Shown: positions 45,064 to 56,825 of the stretch, one piece after another | Layout of the letters: each line of letters starts with the position of its first letter | Position numbering within the stretch: position 1 is the stretch's first letter | Source: Lithodes maja | Lineage: Eukaryota > Arthropoda > Malacostraca > Decapoda > Lithodidae | DNA length: 64,000 nucleotides | Direction: 5' to 3' | Assembly (NCBI GenBank): GCA_037953745.1 | Contig: JBAKBP010003173.1 | Span: 94,956-158,955 of the forward strand | The notes under the pieces: generated by a model | What the model was told of the DNA's origin: nothing | Seen by the model: only the letters and a program-made list of their open reading frames with translations | Database searches by the model: none | Program-made: the position numbers and the translations under genes

Positions 45064-47640
45064 TCTATAAGAACATAAGAACATAAGAACATAAGAAAAT
45101 GGGAGTCTGCAGAAAGCCGATTGGCCTAAGCAAGGCAGATCCCTGTCCCACACAACCCCAGTTCAATTGCAAAGCCCAATTATAGGCTCAACACTCTAAT
45201 ACCCTGAGGATCATCTTACCAAAACGGTTAGAGATTAACGCAGGATTATGGGGGTATGCAGAGTGCTGATTGGCCCAACCCGGCTGATCCCCCTTCACAC
45301 CCAACCCTTCTCGTCCATATGCTTATCCAATTTTATCTTAAAGCTCCCTACCGTTTTAGACCCCACTATAGCACTTGGTAGTCCATTCCACCCATCTACA
45401 ACTCTGTTACCAAACCAATATTTGCCTATATCTTTTCTGAAACGAAATGTATCTAATTTGAAACCATTGGTACGAGTTCTTTCGCTATCACTGAGCTTTA
45501 GTACATTTGTCATGTCCCCTTTGTTAATCCCACTAACCCACTTGAACACCTCTATCATATCCCCTCTAACTCTGCGTCTCTCTAACGAATGTAAACCTAA
45601 TTTCTTCAACCTTTCTTCATACGAAAGATTTCTAATATTATGGATCATTTTTGTCTTTCTACGCTGTACTCTCTCCAATGAATCTATGTCCATTCTGTAA
45701 TAAGGACACCAAAATTGGACAGCATAATCCATATGGGGTCTCACTAATGACAAGTAAAGTTTTAAGATAACATCAGCAGTTCTGTTACTCACACTCCTAG
45801 AGATGAACCCGAGAATCCTGTTTGCCTTATTACGAACGCTTATACACTGTTTTCTAGGCTTCAAATCATTGCTAACAAACACACCTAGATCTTTCTCACA
45901 GTCTGAATTTTCTAATTCTAAATTAGATAGTTTATATTTAACATTTGTTTGCATCTTCCCTATCTTTAATACCTTGCATTTGTCAATGTTAAACTTCATC
46001 TGCCAATTTACTGACCATTCATGTAAGGCATCTAGATCCCTTTGGAGGCACTCTATATCGCTATCTGAATCAATTGATCTCCCCATTTTAGTATCGTCTG
46101 CGAATTTACTTATCCTACTAGTTATACCTAAATCTAGGTCATTTATGTATATAAGAAACAACAGGGGACCTAATACCGATCCCTGGGGGACACCACTTTT
46201 GACTGCTCCCCACTCTGACTTGGTACCATTTATGCTGACTCTCTGTTTCCTACCAATTAGCCATGACCTAATCCATCCCAACAACGATCCTCCTATTCCA
46301 TGTGCCTCAACCTTTCTCATCAATCTCTCATGAGGGACTCTGTCGAAAGCTTTACTGAAATCTAAATAAATAATATCATATGACTTGTCACTATCTACTG
46401 CTTCATATACCTCTGAGAAAAAGCTAAGCAAATTAGTAAGGCAAGAACGTCCCTGAGTGAATCCATGCTGAGAATAATTTATTAAGTTAAATTTGTCTAA
46501 GTGGCTTCTAAGTTTCCTAGCAATAATAGACTCGAGCAACTTTCCTAAGATTGATGTGAGACTAATGGGACGGTAATTGGATGCTAACGATTTATCACCT
46601 TTTTTGAAGATCGGAATTACATTTGCAAGCTTCCAAGCTTCTGGAACTAAACCTGTTTCTAAAGACTTGTTAAATAAAATGCTAATGGGCTACTTAACTC
46701 ATCTCTGCATTCTTTTAATACTCTAGCATATACCTCGTCAGGACCAGGCGATTTTTGAGGTTTCAGTCTGTCAATTTCCTTAAGCACATCATTTCTACTT
46801 ATACTAACTGTACTTAACATATTTTCTATACTATCACTATATACCATATTGACTTCTGGAATCTGTGCCAAATGTTCATTAGTGAAAACGGAAAGAAACT
46901 GACTATTTAATGTACTGCACATTTCTAAATCATTTTCTGTTATTTCTCCTATTGAAGTTTTTAGGGGGCCTATTACATCTCTAACTTTAGATTTATATAG
47001 TTGGTAAATAGCTTTAGGGTTATTTTTTGAGTCACTGGCTATCCTTATTTCATAATTTCTTTTTGCTTTCCTGATTTCCTTTTTGACCTGTCTTGATAGA
47101 GTCTGATAGTATATATGTAGATGATTTTCGCCTTTCTTTATTTTTCTATATATTCCTTTCTTTTTTCCTATAAGATCTATTAGCTTATTAGTCATCCATT
47201 TTGGTTGGTTCTGCGGCGATCTAAATTTTCTTTTAGGGATATATTTATTTTGAGCATTGTGGAGTGAAGCAATAAACTGGTTATATGTAGGTGGCAAGTT
47301 TAACTCTGGCATATCCTGACTTAATTGCTTAACAATAGGGTCCACCCTTAAGTCTCTTCTCAGCCCACCATAATCGGCTTTTCTGAAATCTGGGATAAGT
47401 GTCGTATTCTCTTTAGCATTCCCTGTCCATTGTATATTAAAATAAACAGATTTATGATCGCTATTTCCTAGGTGGTCACCAATCTCTACATCATTTATCA
47501 TATGTTCATTGTTACAGAAAACTAAATCAAGAATATTAATACCTCTAGTCGGCGTATCTATGAATTGAAATAAAAAACTATCTTGTACTACCTCAATAAA
47601 CTCTACTGAATCTACTGAATAGAGCAAGTTAATCAGAAAG
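45064..47640 (-). mobile_element. CR1-like LINE, 5'-truncated, one frameshift in the coding part
   Basis: It begins inside the endonuclease (GNSDHKSVYF, about 47450-47480). The frame 47627-46659 covers the linker and enters reverse transcriptase (KSPGPDEVYARVL). A single frameshift near 46680 moves it to 46539-45295, with YLDFSKAFDRVPHERL, SGVPQGSVLGPLLF and the active site FADD (about 46102-46114), ending WNGLPSAIVGS. On the minus strand the element ends in 8-bp repeats of GTTCTTAT (45064-45099), which resembles the 8-bp 3' repeats of CR1 elements. Confidence 0.88.
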
Positions 47641-48001
47641 AATTAGATTGGTATACTATAGCTGAATAGTTAAGGTCATAGAATTTACCCTGATAAATGT
47701 TGATAAGCCTGTCGAGTAGGAAGTGTGTATTTTCAGCAGAAGTTTTGGTAAGGAGCTCTTTATGAAGATCCATACTAATTTCAACTTAATGTCAGAGAGC
47801 AATAAAGGTGAAACGAGACTCAAACTATCCATTTGGGGGAGGGAAGGGGTAGTTTACCCTGATGCACAGGAAAATCGACTTTAAATCGCCATAAACAGAG
47901 GCATTTTGTATCTAAGTTTAAACACTGTTGCCAGCTACTCTAAATATACTGATATTCCTGAGGGAAATGCTTTATCAACAAATTTGCCTCGATGTAAATT
48001 A
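47641..48001. other. Unassigned flank of copy 2
   Basis: No feature recognised. The last bases ATTG (48002-48005) form the left half of the target duplication of copy 2. Confidence 0.5.
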
Positions 48002-48005
48002 ATTG

Positions 48006-49864
48006 TGTGACGCATGTCGAGTATGAGCATGCTGTACAGAACGCCCAGTCATGCCCCACTCTCGCTAGGATCGTCAGGGCAGGAACTTTGGCTGTAGTCT
48101 GTGTAGAGTTTTCTAACTTAGTTTATGTGAGCCGTTGTACTATAAGTATTATAAATATGTATTTTGTTTTCATCTGAGTCAACGAGTTCTATTTTATATC
48201 ATTAGTTATAAGTGTTGTGTGTGGGACTTATTTGTAATGATGAGAGGAGAGAGAGAGATTACGTAACGGGGGCCAGTGAGTGCGCCATGCGGCAGGTAGG
48301 CCTAACTCCCCTCCTTCCTCCTCCCTCCTCCCTCTCAGTGCGTGGGAAATCCTTTGTCGATCCCAGATTGAGAGAGAATATTACGTAATGATTGCTAGTG
48401 GGCGGTCCTTAGTAGTTGGCGATATGCTCACTAGGGGGCCGAGTATAAAAAGGGAAGTCTCGCCGCATTTTCCTTAGAACTCATTAGGCAGAGCGACTTC
48501 TTATATCCCTTGCAACTATATATATTCTTCCGACTGATGTGAACTTTCCCTACTCTCTTTACCGCCTACCTTCTTCTTTTCCCGAACCCTTTTTAACCTC
48601 AATGACCCCTTTGGTGCAGATCTAGTCAGCCAAAGTATTATCGCTTGAGTTCTCACGAGATATATGCCTATTAGATAGCCTATTTTGGAAGGGATAACTA
48701 GAATAGGATTGATTAATGTTTGTTGCACTCGTATATGCATTTCCCTGTGTATGATTATTCATGTTCCTGTTTTCTGCTGATCTAGGTGATGCTAGACTGG
48801 GGTGAGGCTACTAGAGTTGTGATTCCCTATGAGTATTAGGTTTTGTTGAACCTGTACAATCGCAACGGAGACTTGGGAAGCCTAGGTGGTCTTTCTGACG
48901 GTGTACCGTGGGAGTTTAGCGCTGTGTTGCGAGTGAGGGCTTTTGCCTCTGCCACCCAACACTGTGCTAACTCGTTTGCTTGACTTTGAGAGGATCGCCA
49001 GGAGAGAACCAGATACTAGTGATCTGGATCTCTCAAGAGAGCATCCCGTCAATTACCGTAATTTGGCCGCACAGTCTTAAGGACCTCGCTAGGCTACGAG
49101 CCGCTTGCTCAGCCATTGTTTCCTAGCCTACTACATCCCAGCTAGACTTTGCTCGGTCAGCAGATACAGCATAGTATTGAAGCTTTCCTTATGTATGTTA
49201 TTGTTTATGCACTATTGATTTCATGTGTGGCACGCATAAGCTACTTTAGAGATTAGTGGCCCCCGAGCACAATCCTAGTAGGCTATGGCCAGTGCATTGT
49301 CGGAGTACTTCTTTTATATGTTTGCCATTTACTACTGTCTATTCTTATAATTCTTCTTATGTCAATTTAAAGCCTTTAATATTAGTTAATTGCCAGTGTG
49401 TTGCTTATTGAATTGCTGTTCAAAATCCGATACTTACTTCTTACGAGTATCCGAGAAGCATCTAACTTTATCAGAAGATTCCTTGCTCGATGCTCGAGGA
49501 CTATTGTTTAACGTAACGTAATAGTGCCGATCCGAAGTAGAGGGTGGAGGACTTCTTAAGTTCTTAGTCAAGGGTGGATTACTTCGGCTTCGGCCAACAC
49601 TATTCTTTGGTGTTGTTGTATTTACTTCTTTGTTTGATTGTTGACCAGACTAGATAACTCCCGTCTCTTTATTAGTCTGTTGTGAAACGCTAGTACCGAG
49701 TTCTTGTATACCCCGTTATAGCAGATAGAACTCTGGAGGGTATTGGTGTTTTTTGTTCGGCTGGCAGTACTCTGGGGTTGGGATCGTGTGTTTCCGTTGT
49801 GGCAGCGAGCCATACTCGAGTCCTGTTTGAGAGCCCTAGTGTACCCGAGTGCCCGGTCGTAACA
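48006..49864 (+). repeat. 5' LTR of copy 2
   Basis: Pairs with 54528-56386. TATAAA is at 48444-48449. It is related to the copy 1 LTR but clearly a different subfamily. Confidence 0.95.
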
Positions 49865-50079
49865 AATGGCGACCTTGCTTAGGATTTTGTGAACAGTATA
49901 ATTTTTTGCAGAGTTGTACAACATTTGTTTGTTTGTACTTTAGCGTGCATATTGAAGAATATTTTTTTTTTGTATGGCAATTAGTAGAGCATTTAAGAGA
50001 CTCCAGTTAATTTAGTAATTAGTGCTTGCATAAGGAAGTTTAACACTTTTGTCTCGAGAATTTTTTTGTGGACTTCAGT

Positions 50080-53000
50080 ATGTCGTGCCCTAGCACTGAC
50101 GAGGAGCGAGAGATGCCATTTGAAGAGGTGCCGTTAGTAATCAGCGAGGAGGATGCTAGAGTTTTTGTGAGTAAGCGGTACCACGTGACGGAGGAGAGGC
50201 TGACTGGGGTGGATATTTATGGCTTGCACCTGATAGCCAAGGTTTTGGGCCTATCCAATGTAATAGGGATGTCCAAGAGGGAGCTGATTTCCTGGGTGTT
50301 GCGTGGGCGACATGGGGTTTCGGAGGAGAGGGCGTTTGGGGGGGTTCCTCCCCAGATCCCCTCTCACTCGACTCCCACAGTGCCGTCCACTCAGTTGCCG
50401 GAGATTAGCACTCTCCCACAGAGGGATGAGAATTGGCAGATTGGAGTGCCCTCGGGCAGTGCACATGGTGGTTCCCCAGTTTTTGCCCCCCCTCCTTCAG
50501 TAGTGGCAGCTCCCTCTTCCTGCCTGTCTCCAGATATGATATTTAGACTTGAACTTGCTAAAATTGAGGCTAGGAAGCAGGAGAATGAGACTAGGAAGCA
50601 TGAGATTGAGTCTAGGAAGCAGGAGAAGGAGATTGAGGCTGAGATTAGGAGGCACGAGGCTGAGCTTAGGTACGACTCAGAGAAATATTGTGCTCAAATA
50701 GATTTAGATAAGACTCGTGCAGAGTCGACAGGGACTCGGATGGGCCGTGAGGGCCAAGTAAGAGAACAGTCCTTGTCCCACTTAGTCAAATTGGTGCCGG
50801 CATTTAGTGAAACTGAAGTCACAGAATGTTTTAATCGTTTTGAGAAGAAGTGTAGGGAGCATAATTGGCCTGAAGAGAAGTGGGCAGCTCTAGTCTCCTC
50901 AAGACTTACGGGTAAGGGTCTGAAGGCTTATGATGCACTGCCTTTAGAGTCTTGCATTGACTACCCAGAATTGAAGAGAGCTGTCCTACGGGCATACGAG
51001 TTGCAACCAGAAACATATCGATTGAAGTTTCGGGGTGTTACAAAGACTAGGGAGGCGACCTTTCTTGAACATGCCCGGGACTTAAAAGATGCACTTACAA
51101 ACTGGACACGTTCTGAGAAAGCTGAGACGGCCGAACAGTTGACTGAGCTGTTTCTGCTAGAGCAGTTTTATAAGTGTACTGGTGCAGAAATGACTTTAAC
51201 TATTAAAGAAAAGAACCCAAAAACTCTACAGGAGGCAGCTGAGATGGCTGACCTCCGGCTATCGCTAATTCGTGGGTGCGGGTCTGCCCAGCGTAGTGAG
51301 GCAGGTAACAAGGGGCGTGACGCCCCACCCCCCCGAGTTGGTAATATATCTTATGCAAACAAGTACAAGAGTTATGATACCAAGACTGACCACAAGACTA
51401 GCACCGTCCCATTTAAGAAGGGGCCGGGCCCTTCCCAGTACCAAGGGAAGCCCAAAGGGGAGTTGGAGTGTTATCAATGTCATAAAAAGGGGCACTTTGC
51501 AAGAGTCTGTCCTAGCAAACCACCTACAGCAGCTGTGTCTTTGGCCTGCAACATTGGTGTGTCTCTCAAGTCTTCTGAGTTTGCCCGGGGCAGTTCGTCA
51601 GAGGCTGAGGCACAGCCAATGCAGAAGCACCTGGGAGGCTCGAACCCTGCTCACGATGTTTTTTGCGACCATAGAGGACGGGGTTGCGTGATGTGGGCGG
51701 GGCGCAAGCATGGAGTAGAGGTCTTGCGTGATACAGGTGCTTCCCAGACTTTGATGAAAAACTTGACTGGCTACCCTATAAATGCGGCTCGGGTGGTAGT
51801 GGTGCAGGGTATTAATGCAACTCGGTCATACCCGCTGGTGCGGTTGGAGTTGGAGGTGGATGGTGTGGCACGTGAATTGGATGTCGGGATTGTGGAGAAA
51901 CTGTCAGTGGAGGGCGTCGACCTTCTTCTCGGCAACGACTTTGCAATGCCCGCTTCTGAGGTTCTACCCTTAGTCGTTGCCGAGAGGCCGGCCGACGTGA
52001 GTAGGGAAGAGCGAGAGTGGGTCGAGCGGTGCCAGGCACAACCCATGGCGTGTGCTGTCACCCGAGCTCGGGCAGCTAAAGTGTCACAGCCTAGTCCTCC
52101 GTCTTCAGACCAGCAGAGGAACGATCAACAGGAGGAGGCTAAAGCTGGAGTTGGTTTTAAGAGTTTTGACTCGGCGGCTCTCCTGGGTGATTCAGTATTG
52201 GCACCTATGTTAGAGTCTGGAGAGGCCCCAGGACCTGTCACAGCTAGTGAGGAGGTAGGGCCGGAAGAGACTCCGGGGCAGCAACGTTACACACGGAGAG
52301 AAAAAAGGGTTGCTCAGTTTGATATTGGGGGAGGACTTGGGTTGCTTCGGAAGCATCTAGACAGGTTGGTTCCCTCAGATATTTGTAAACTGCAGTTGGA
52401 GGATCCGGAAGTTCAGAAGTGTGGCAATGGGGCTGTCGAGATCAAACACGAGGACGGGGAAGCATGTCATGTGAACCTGTTGGAGGAGTTTGTGAGGCAA
52501 CCACCTGAGCAGCCTACTGTCCCTGCGTTGGTCTGCCGCGGCCAAGGTGGAGAAGGAGAGGGGGGCAGTAGGGCACAGGTGGAGGAGAGTAGGGATTGTC
52601 ATGTCTCGGCGGAGCAGTGGGCGGGGGACACGAGTCTGGTGGCTGTGGAAGCGCTAGAGCACCTGCCTGAGCAGCAGTGTGCAGCACTCCAGCACCAGCT
52701 CGGTTCATACCCCACTGGTCGTGCCGAGCCCCTGAGTCTCACAACTCGGGCGGTGCAAGATGTTCCGCGGGCAGGTCACGTGAATGTTAAAAGACCGTTA
52801 GCCTCGTTGTTTCGGTGGTTCAAGGTGGGCGACGAGGCTTTGGCATGGTTGCCAGGTCAGGGTCGACCCATGGCTGCCAAGGGTGGTGGTCAAAAGGAGG
52901 ACATTGAGCAGATTGGTAAGGTTGGCTGTGGAGTGGATGTGCCCGGTCGTCACATAGCCTCCCAATGCTGCTCTAGTCTAATGCAACAGCCCTACCATAG

Positions 53001-54036
53001 ACCGACTGTATCTGGCCATGTCTCTAAAAGCGGTGATGCTGAGCAGGCAGATGTCGTCACAAGGAATGCGGGGGTGCGCATGTACGGTATCGGCGGGGAA
53101 GCCTTAGCAATAATGAACTATGGGAGTGACTGCACAGGTGGTACTGATTGTCCCTCTCATGACCTGGCTGTTCTAGGGACGAAGGTGGAGAAGGAGGGAG
53201 ACTACAGGTTAGAAGCTGCGGTCTCGGCTGGGTTGTGGGAGGGCACTAGGCATGTTGTTCGTGGAGACAGTGCAAGGCAGTTGTTTACTAGGCTATGGCA
53301 GTACTTTCGCATGTTTGTTGCTTCTCCAGGCCTGATGTACGGGGTAGAATCCGACATGCAGGCTGGAGATCGTGCAAGGCTCAGTTCAATTCCCTACCGT
53401 ATAAATCCTGCTCGACAGCCTATGGTGCAAGCAGAGCTGGATTACGTGTGGACGAAGGGTCTGAGGGATAAGGAATGTCGTGAGTGGTCGTTGCCTGTAA
53501 CTTTGCAACCAGTGTTAAGTGGCAAGATCAGTGAGTGTGTTGATTGCGAGAGTGTGTGTGCATTATCCCTGACAGACGCCTATACCATATCAAGAGTTGA
53601 CGACACCATAGACCGCCTCGGGGCTGCATCGCCTATCACGAAGGTGGATTTAGTAAAGGGTTGCTGGCAGGTGCCTTTGTCCGAGCGTGCTGGGGAGGTA
53701 TGTGGTTTTGTTGTGGACGGGAGTACCTACCAGTGCAATGTTATGCCTGACGGACTTAAGAATGCACCAGCAACGTTTCAGAACCTGATGAATGAAATTG
53801 TAAAGGACGATGATGCGCTGGGGCATTTCGAGGTCTATGTTCCAGCCTATGGTCCGGTCGTTGTAGTTTACCCAGATCATCACCCTCTCAAGTTCTTGGA
53901 CCAGTTTCACAATCGGAATATGAGGCTGACCAGGTGGTCACTAAGGTTATTGGTATATAACCTGGACATACGCCATATTGCCGGTTGTGACAACGTGGTT
54001 GCAGATGGTCATTCAAGGGTATATGATCCTGGGTAG
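50080..54036 (+). CDS. Gag-protease polyprotein fused in frame to reverse transcriptase/RNase H remnants
   Basis: The first ATG of the frame is at 50080; the frame is also open a few codons upstream. About 1318 codons without a stop. In order: an N-terminal SAP-like helix pair (LHLIAKVLGLSN, residues 48-74); a charged coiled coil (158-220); a capsid with SCAN-like words (YRLKFRGV, FLEHARDLKDAL, LTELFLLEQFYKC; about 290-395); a CCHC knuckle (CYQCHKKGHFARVC, 464-477); protease DTGA (551-554). Integrase is absent: the frame jumps near residue 790 to the post-integrase linker. A diverged GPY/F-like and linker segment follows (about 905-1095), then a weak reverse transcriptase N-terminus, motif A (KVDLVKGCWQVPL, about 1188) and a deletion removing YxDD and most of RNase H. 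It can make Gag and protease but cannot integrate or reverse transcribe. Confidence 0.93.
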   Translation: MSCPSTDEEREMPFEEVPLVISEEDARVFVSKRYHVTEERLTGVDIYGLHLIAKVLGLSNVIGMSKRELISWVLRGRHGVSEERAFGGVPPQIPSHSTPTVPSTQLPEISTLPQRDENWQIGVPSGSAHGGSPVFAPPPSVVAAPSSCLSPDMIFRLELAKIEARKQENETRKHEIESRKQEKEIEAEIRRHEAELRYDSEKYCAQIDLDKTRAESTGTRMGREGQVREQSLSHLVKLVPAFSETEVTECFNRFEKKCREHNWPEEKWAALVSSRLTGKGLKAYDALPLESCIDYPELKRAVLRAYELQPETYRLKFRGVTKTREATFLEHARDLKDALTNWTRSEKAETAEQLTELFLLEQFYKCTGAEMTLTIKEKNPKTLQEAAEMADLRLSLIRGCGSAQRSEAGNKGRDAPPPRVGNISYANKYKSYDTKTDHKTSTVPFKKGPGPSQYQGKPKGELECYQCHKKGHFARVCPSKPPTAAVSLACNIGVSLKSSEFARGSSSEAEAQPMQKHLGGSNPAHDVFCDHRGRGCVMWAGRKHGVEVLRDTGASQTLMKNLTGYPINAARVVVVQGINATRSYPLVRLELEVDGVARELDVGIVEKLSVEGVDLLLGNDFAMPASEVLPLVVAERPADVSREEREWVERCQAQPMACAVTRARAAKVSQPSPPSSDQQRNDQQEEAKAGVGFKSFDSAALLGDSVLAPMLESGEAPGPVTASEEVGPEETPGQQRYTRREKRVAQFDIGGGLGLLRKHLDRLVPSDICKLQLEDPEVQKCGNGAVEIKHEDGEACHVNLLEEFVRQPPEQPTVPALVCRGQGGEGEGGSRAQVEESRDCHVSAEQWAGDTSLVAVEALEHLPEQQCAALQHQLGSYPTGRAEPLSLTTRAVQDVPRAGHVNVKRPLASLFRWFKVGDEALAWLPGQGRPMAAKGGGQKEDIEQIGKVGCGVDVPGRHIASQCCSSLMQQPYHRPTVSGHVSKSGDAEQADVVTRNAGVRMYGIGGEALAIMNYGSDCTGGTDCPSHDLAVLGTKVEKEGDYRLEAAVSAGLWEGTRHVVRGDSARQLFTRLWQYFRMFVASPGLMYGVESDMQAGDRARLSSIPYRINPARQPMVQAELDYVWTKGLRDKECREWSLPVTLQPVLSGKISECVDCESVCALSLTDAYTISRVDDTIDRLGAASPITKVDLVKGCWQVPLSERAGEVCGFVVDGSTYQCNVMPDGLKNAPATFQNLMNEIVKDDDALGHFEVYVPAYGPVVVVYPDHHPLKFLDQFHNRNMRLTRWSLRLLVYNLDIRHIAGCDNVVADGHSRVYDPG

Positions 54037-54527
54037 ATTGACACACGGGTAGCCTCCTGCTTTAGTTTGAATAGTATTTTGCGCTTGGTGCTTGTTGGCT
54101 CGCGATTGTAGCCCAGCGTATTGGGTCGTAAAGCAGGAGTTGAGCGTTTGGTATAGAAGAAAAATAGGCTGCCCTTATAGTGCAGCCGGAAAAAACATAT
54201 TAAAATATAAAAATCATAAAAAAACTCTTTCTTTTTTATATAGATAATTGTATAAGTTTGTCATAGCCTATAGAGTTTGAGTAGTCCACGAACTATCAAA
54301 CGGCTGAGCTGCTGTAAGCTCGCTCTGGGAGCATGATATTGTGTCTTTTGCTATTGTTGGAGGAGTTATAAAATGTGATTTTTTTTTTTTTTCATATAAT
54401 AAGATGTGTTTTAGTGATAAACTCAGCTTTGTTTTAGTGCCATGCGGTCGCTGGGTGTGAGGGGTTTGATGGGGTTCTGTGTGTCAGATTTTCGCTCAGG
54501 GTTGAGCAAGTAAAATCTTGGGGGAGG
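54037..54527 (+). other. 3' non-coding region and polypurine tract of copy 2
   Basis: Homologous to 15430-15823 in copy 1. It ends TCTTGGGGGAGG just before the LTR. Confidence 0.7.
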
Positions 54528-56386
54528 TGTGACGCATGTCGAGTATGAGCATGCTGTACAGAACGCCCAGTCATGCCCCACTCTCGCTAGGATCGTCAGG
54601 GCAGGAACTTTGGCTGTAGTCTGTGTAGAGTTTTCTAACTTAGTTTATGTGAGCCGTTGTACTATAAGTATTATAAATATGTATTTTGTTTTCTTCCGAG
54701 TCAACGAGTTCTATTTTATATCATTAGTTATAAGTGTTGTGTGTGGGACTTATTTGTAATGATGAGAGGAGAGAGAGAGATTACGTAACGGGGGCCAGTG
54801 AGTGCGCCATGCGGCAGGTAGGCCTAACTCCCCTCCTTCCTCCTCCCTCCTCCCTCTCAGTGCGTGGGAAATCCTTTGTCGATCCCAGATTGAGAGAGAA
54901 TATTACGTAATGATTGCTAGTGGGCGGTCCTTAGTAGTTGGTGATATGCTCACTAGGGGGCCGAGTATAAAAAGGGAAGTCTCGCCGCATTTTCCTCAGA
55001 ACTCATTAGGCAGAGCGACTTCTTATATCCCTTGCAACTATATATATTCTTCCGACTGATGTGAACTTTCCCTACTCTCTTTACCGCCTACCTTCTTCTT
55101 TTCCCGAACCCTTTTTAACCTCAATGACCCCTTTGGTGCAGATCTAGTCAGCCAAAGTATTATCGCTTGAGTTCTCACGAGATATATGCCTATTAGATAG
55201 CCTATTTTGGAAGGGATAACTAGAATAGGATTGATTAATGTTTGTTGCACTCGTATATGCATTTCCCTGTGTATGATTATTCATGTTCCTGTTTTCTGCT
55301 GATCTAGGTGATGCTAGACTGGGGTGAGGCTACTAGAGTTGTGATTCCCTATGAGTATTAGGTTTTGTTGAACCTGTACAATCGCAACGGAGACTTGGGA
55401 AGCCTAGGTGGTCTTTCTGACGGTGTACCGTGGGAGTTTAGCGCTGTGTTGCGAGTGAGGGCTTTTGCCTCTGCCACCCAACACTGTGCTAACTCGTTTG
55501 CTTGACTTTGAGAGGATCGCCAGGAGAGAACCAGATACTAGTGATCTGGATCTCTCAAGAGAGCATCCCGTCAATTACCGTAATTTGGCCGCACAGTCTT
55601 AAGGACCTCGCTAGGCTACGAGCCGCTTGCTCAGCCATTGTTTCCTAGCCTACTACATCCCAGCTAGACTTTGCTCGGTCAGCAGATACAGCATAGTATT
55701 GAAGCTTTCCTTATGTATGTTATTGTTTATGCACTATTGATTTCATGTGTGGCACGCATAAGCTACTTTAGAGATTAGTGGCCCCCGAGCACAATCCTAG
55801 TAGGCTATGGCCAGTGCATTGTCGGAGTACTTCTTTTATATGTTTGCCATTTACTACTGTCTATTCTTATAATTCTTCTTATGTCAATTTAAAGCCTTTA
55901 ATATTAGTTAATTGCCAGTGTGTTGCTTATTGAATTGCTGTTCAAAATCCGATACTTACTTCTTACGAGTATCCGAGAAGCATCTAACTTTATCAGAAGA
56001 TTCTTTGCTCGATGCTCGAGGACTATTGTTTAACGTAACGTAATAGTGCCGATCCGAAGTAGAGGGTGGAGGACTTCTTAAGTTCTTAGTCAAGGGTGGA
56101 TTACTTCGGCTTCGGCCAACACTATTCTTTGGTGTTGTTGTATTTACTTCTTTGTTTGATTGTTGACCAGACTAGATAACTCCCGTCTCTTTATTAGTCT
56201 GTTGTGAAACGCTAGTACCGAGTTCTTGTATACCCCGTTATAGCAGATAGAACTCTGGAGGGTATTGGTGTTTTTTGTTCGGCTGGCAGTACTCTGGGGT
56301 TGGGATCGTGTGTTTCCGTTGTGGCAGCGAGCCATACTCGAGTCCTGTTTGAGAGCCCTAGTGTACCCGAGTGCCCGGTCGTAACA
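54528..56386 (+). repeat. 3' LTR of copy 2
   Basis: Same length as the 5' LTR. TATAAA is at 54966-54971. It ends GTAACA, then ATTG. Confidence 0.95.
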
Positions 56387-56390
56387 ATTG

Positions 56391-56762
56391 TTAAATATAT
56401 AAATCAGACATGTCATACCTCTACCATTTGGCTTAATGTATCAATGTGATCATATGCAATGTTTTCTTTCTGGCCACATGTAATTTAGAATCTTGATAAT
56501 GATATTACCAATCTTAATGAATCATGATCAATGTAATCAATATCCCACCGACTCAGTATTAACTGTGACTCTCATGCTTGAGGTAAGTCATCCACAGATC
56601 GACATATTTTGACACTACAAAGGTAACTCATCTAAATAATAATAGTTTACTACTTCTGTTAATCTAATTTTTCGCTAGTTTGTAGTTCGCTAACAAAAGG
56701 TGTATGTTATATATTATATAATATGACCTGTACTATTATTTTATTCATACCAATAAAGTGGG

Positions 56763-56764
<2 letters not shown>
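56391..56764. other. Unassigned flank
   Basis: AT-rich, no coding signal. It runs into the GA microsatellite at 56765. Confidence 0.4.

Positions 56765-56820
<56 letters not shown>
56765..56820. repeat. GA microsatellite
   Basis: About 28 GA units, directly next to the 350-bp repeat whose inverted copy at 42225 borders a CT run. Confidence 0.95.

Positions 56821-56823
<3 letters not shown>

Positions 56824-56825
<2 letters not shown>

Larger units (their letters stand above)
48006..56386 (+). mobile_element. Complete, young, integrase-less Gmr1-like element (copy 2)
   Basis: Both LTRs are 1859 bp, start TGTGACG and end GTAACA, and differ at about five positions by eye. ATTG is duplicated at 48002-48005 and 56387-56390. 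The PBS and polypurine tract match copy 1. The interior has a single long frame with Gag and protease but no integrase, and reverse transcriptase and RNase H are cut down to remnants. LTR identity shows it moved recently, so enzymes must have come from another element. Confidence 0.95.

Noticed and set aside
50068..50079. GTG as start of the copy 2 polyprotein
   Set aside because: An ATG lies four codons downstream at 50080 in the same frame, which is the more likely eukaryotic start.
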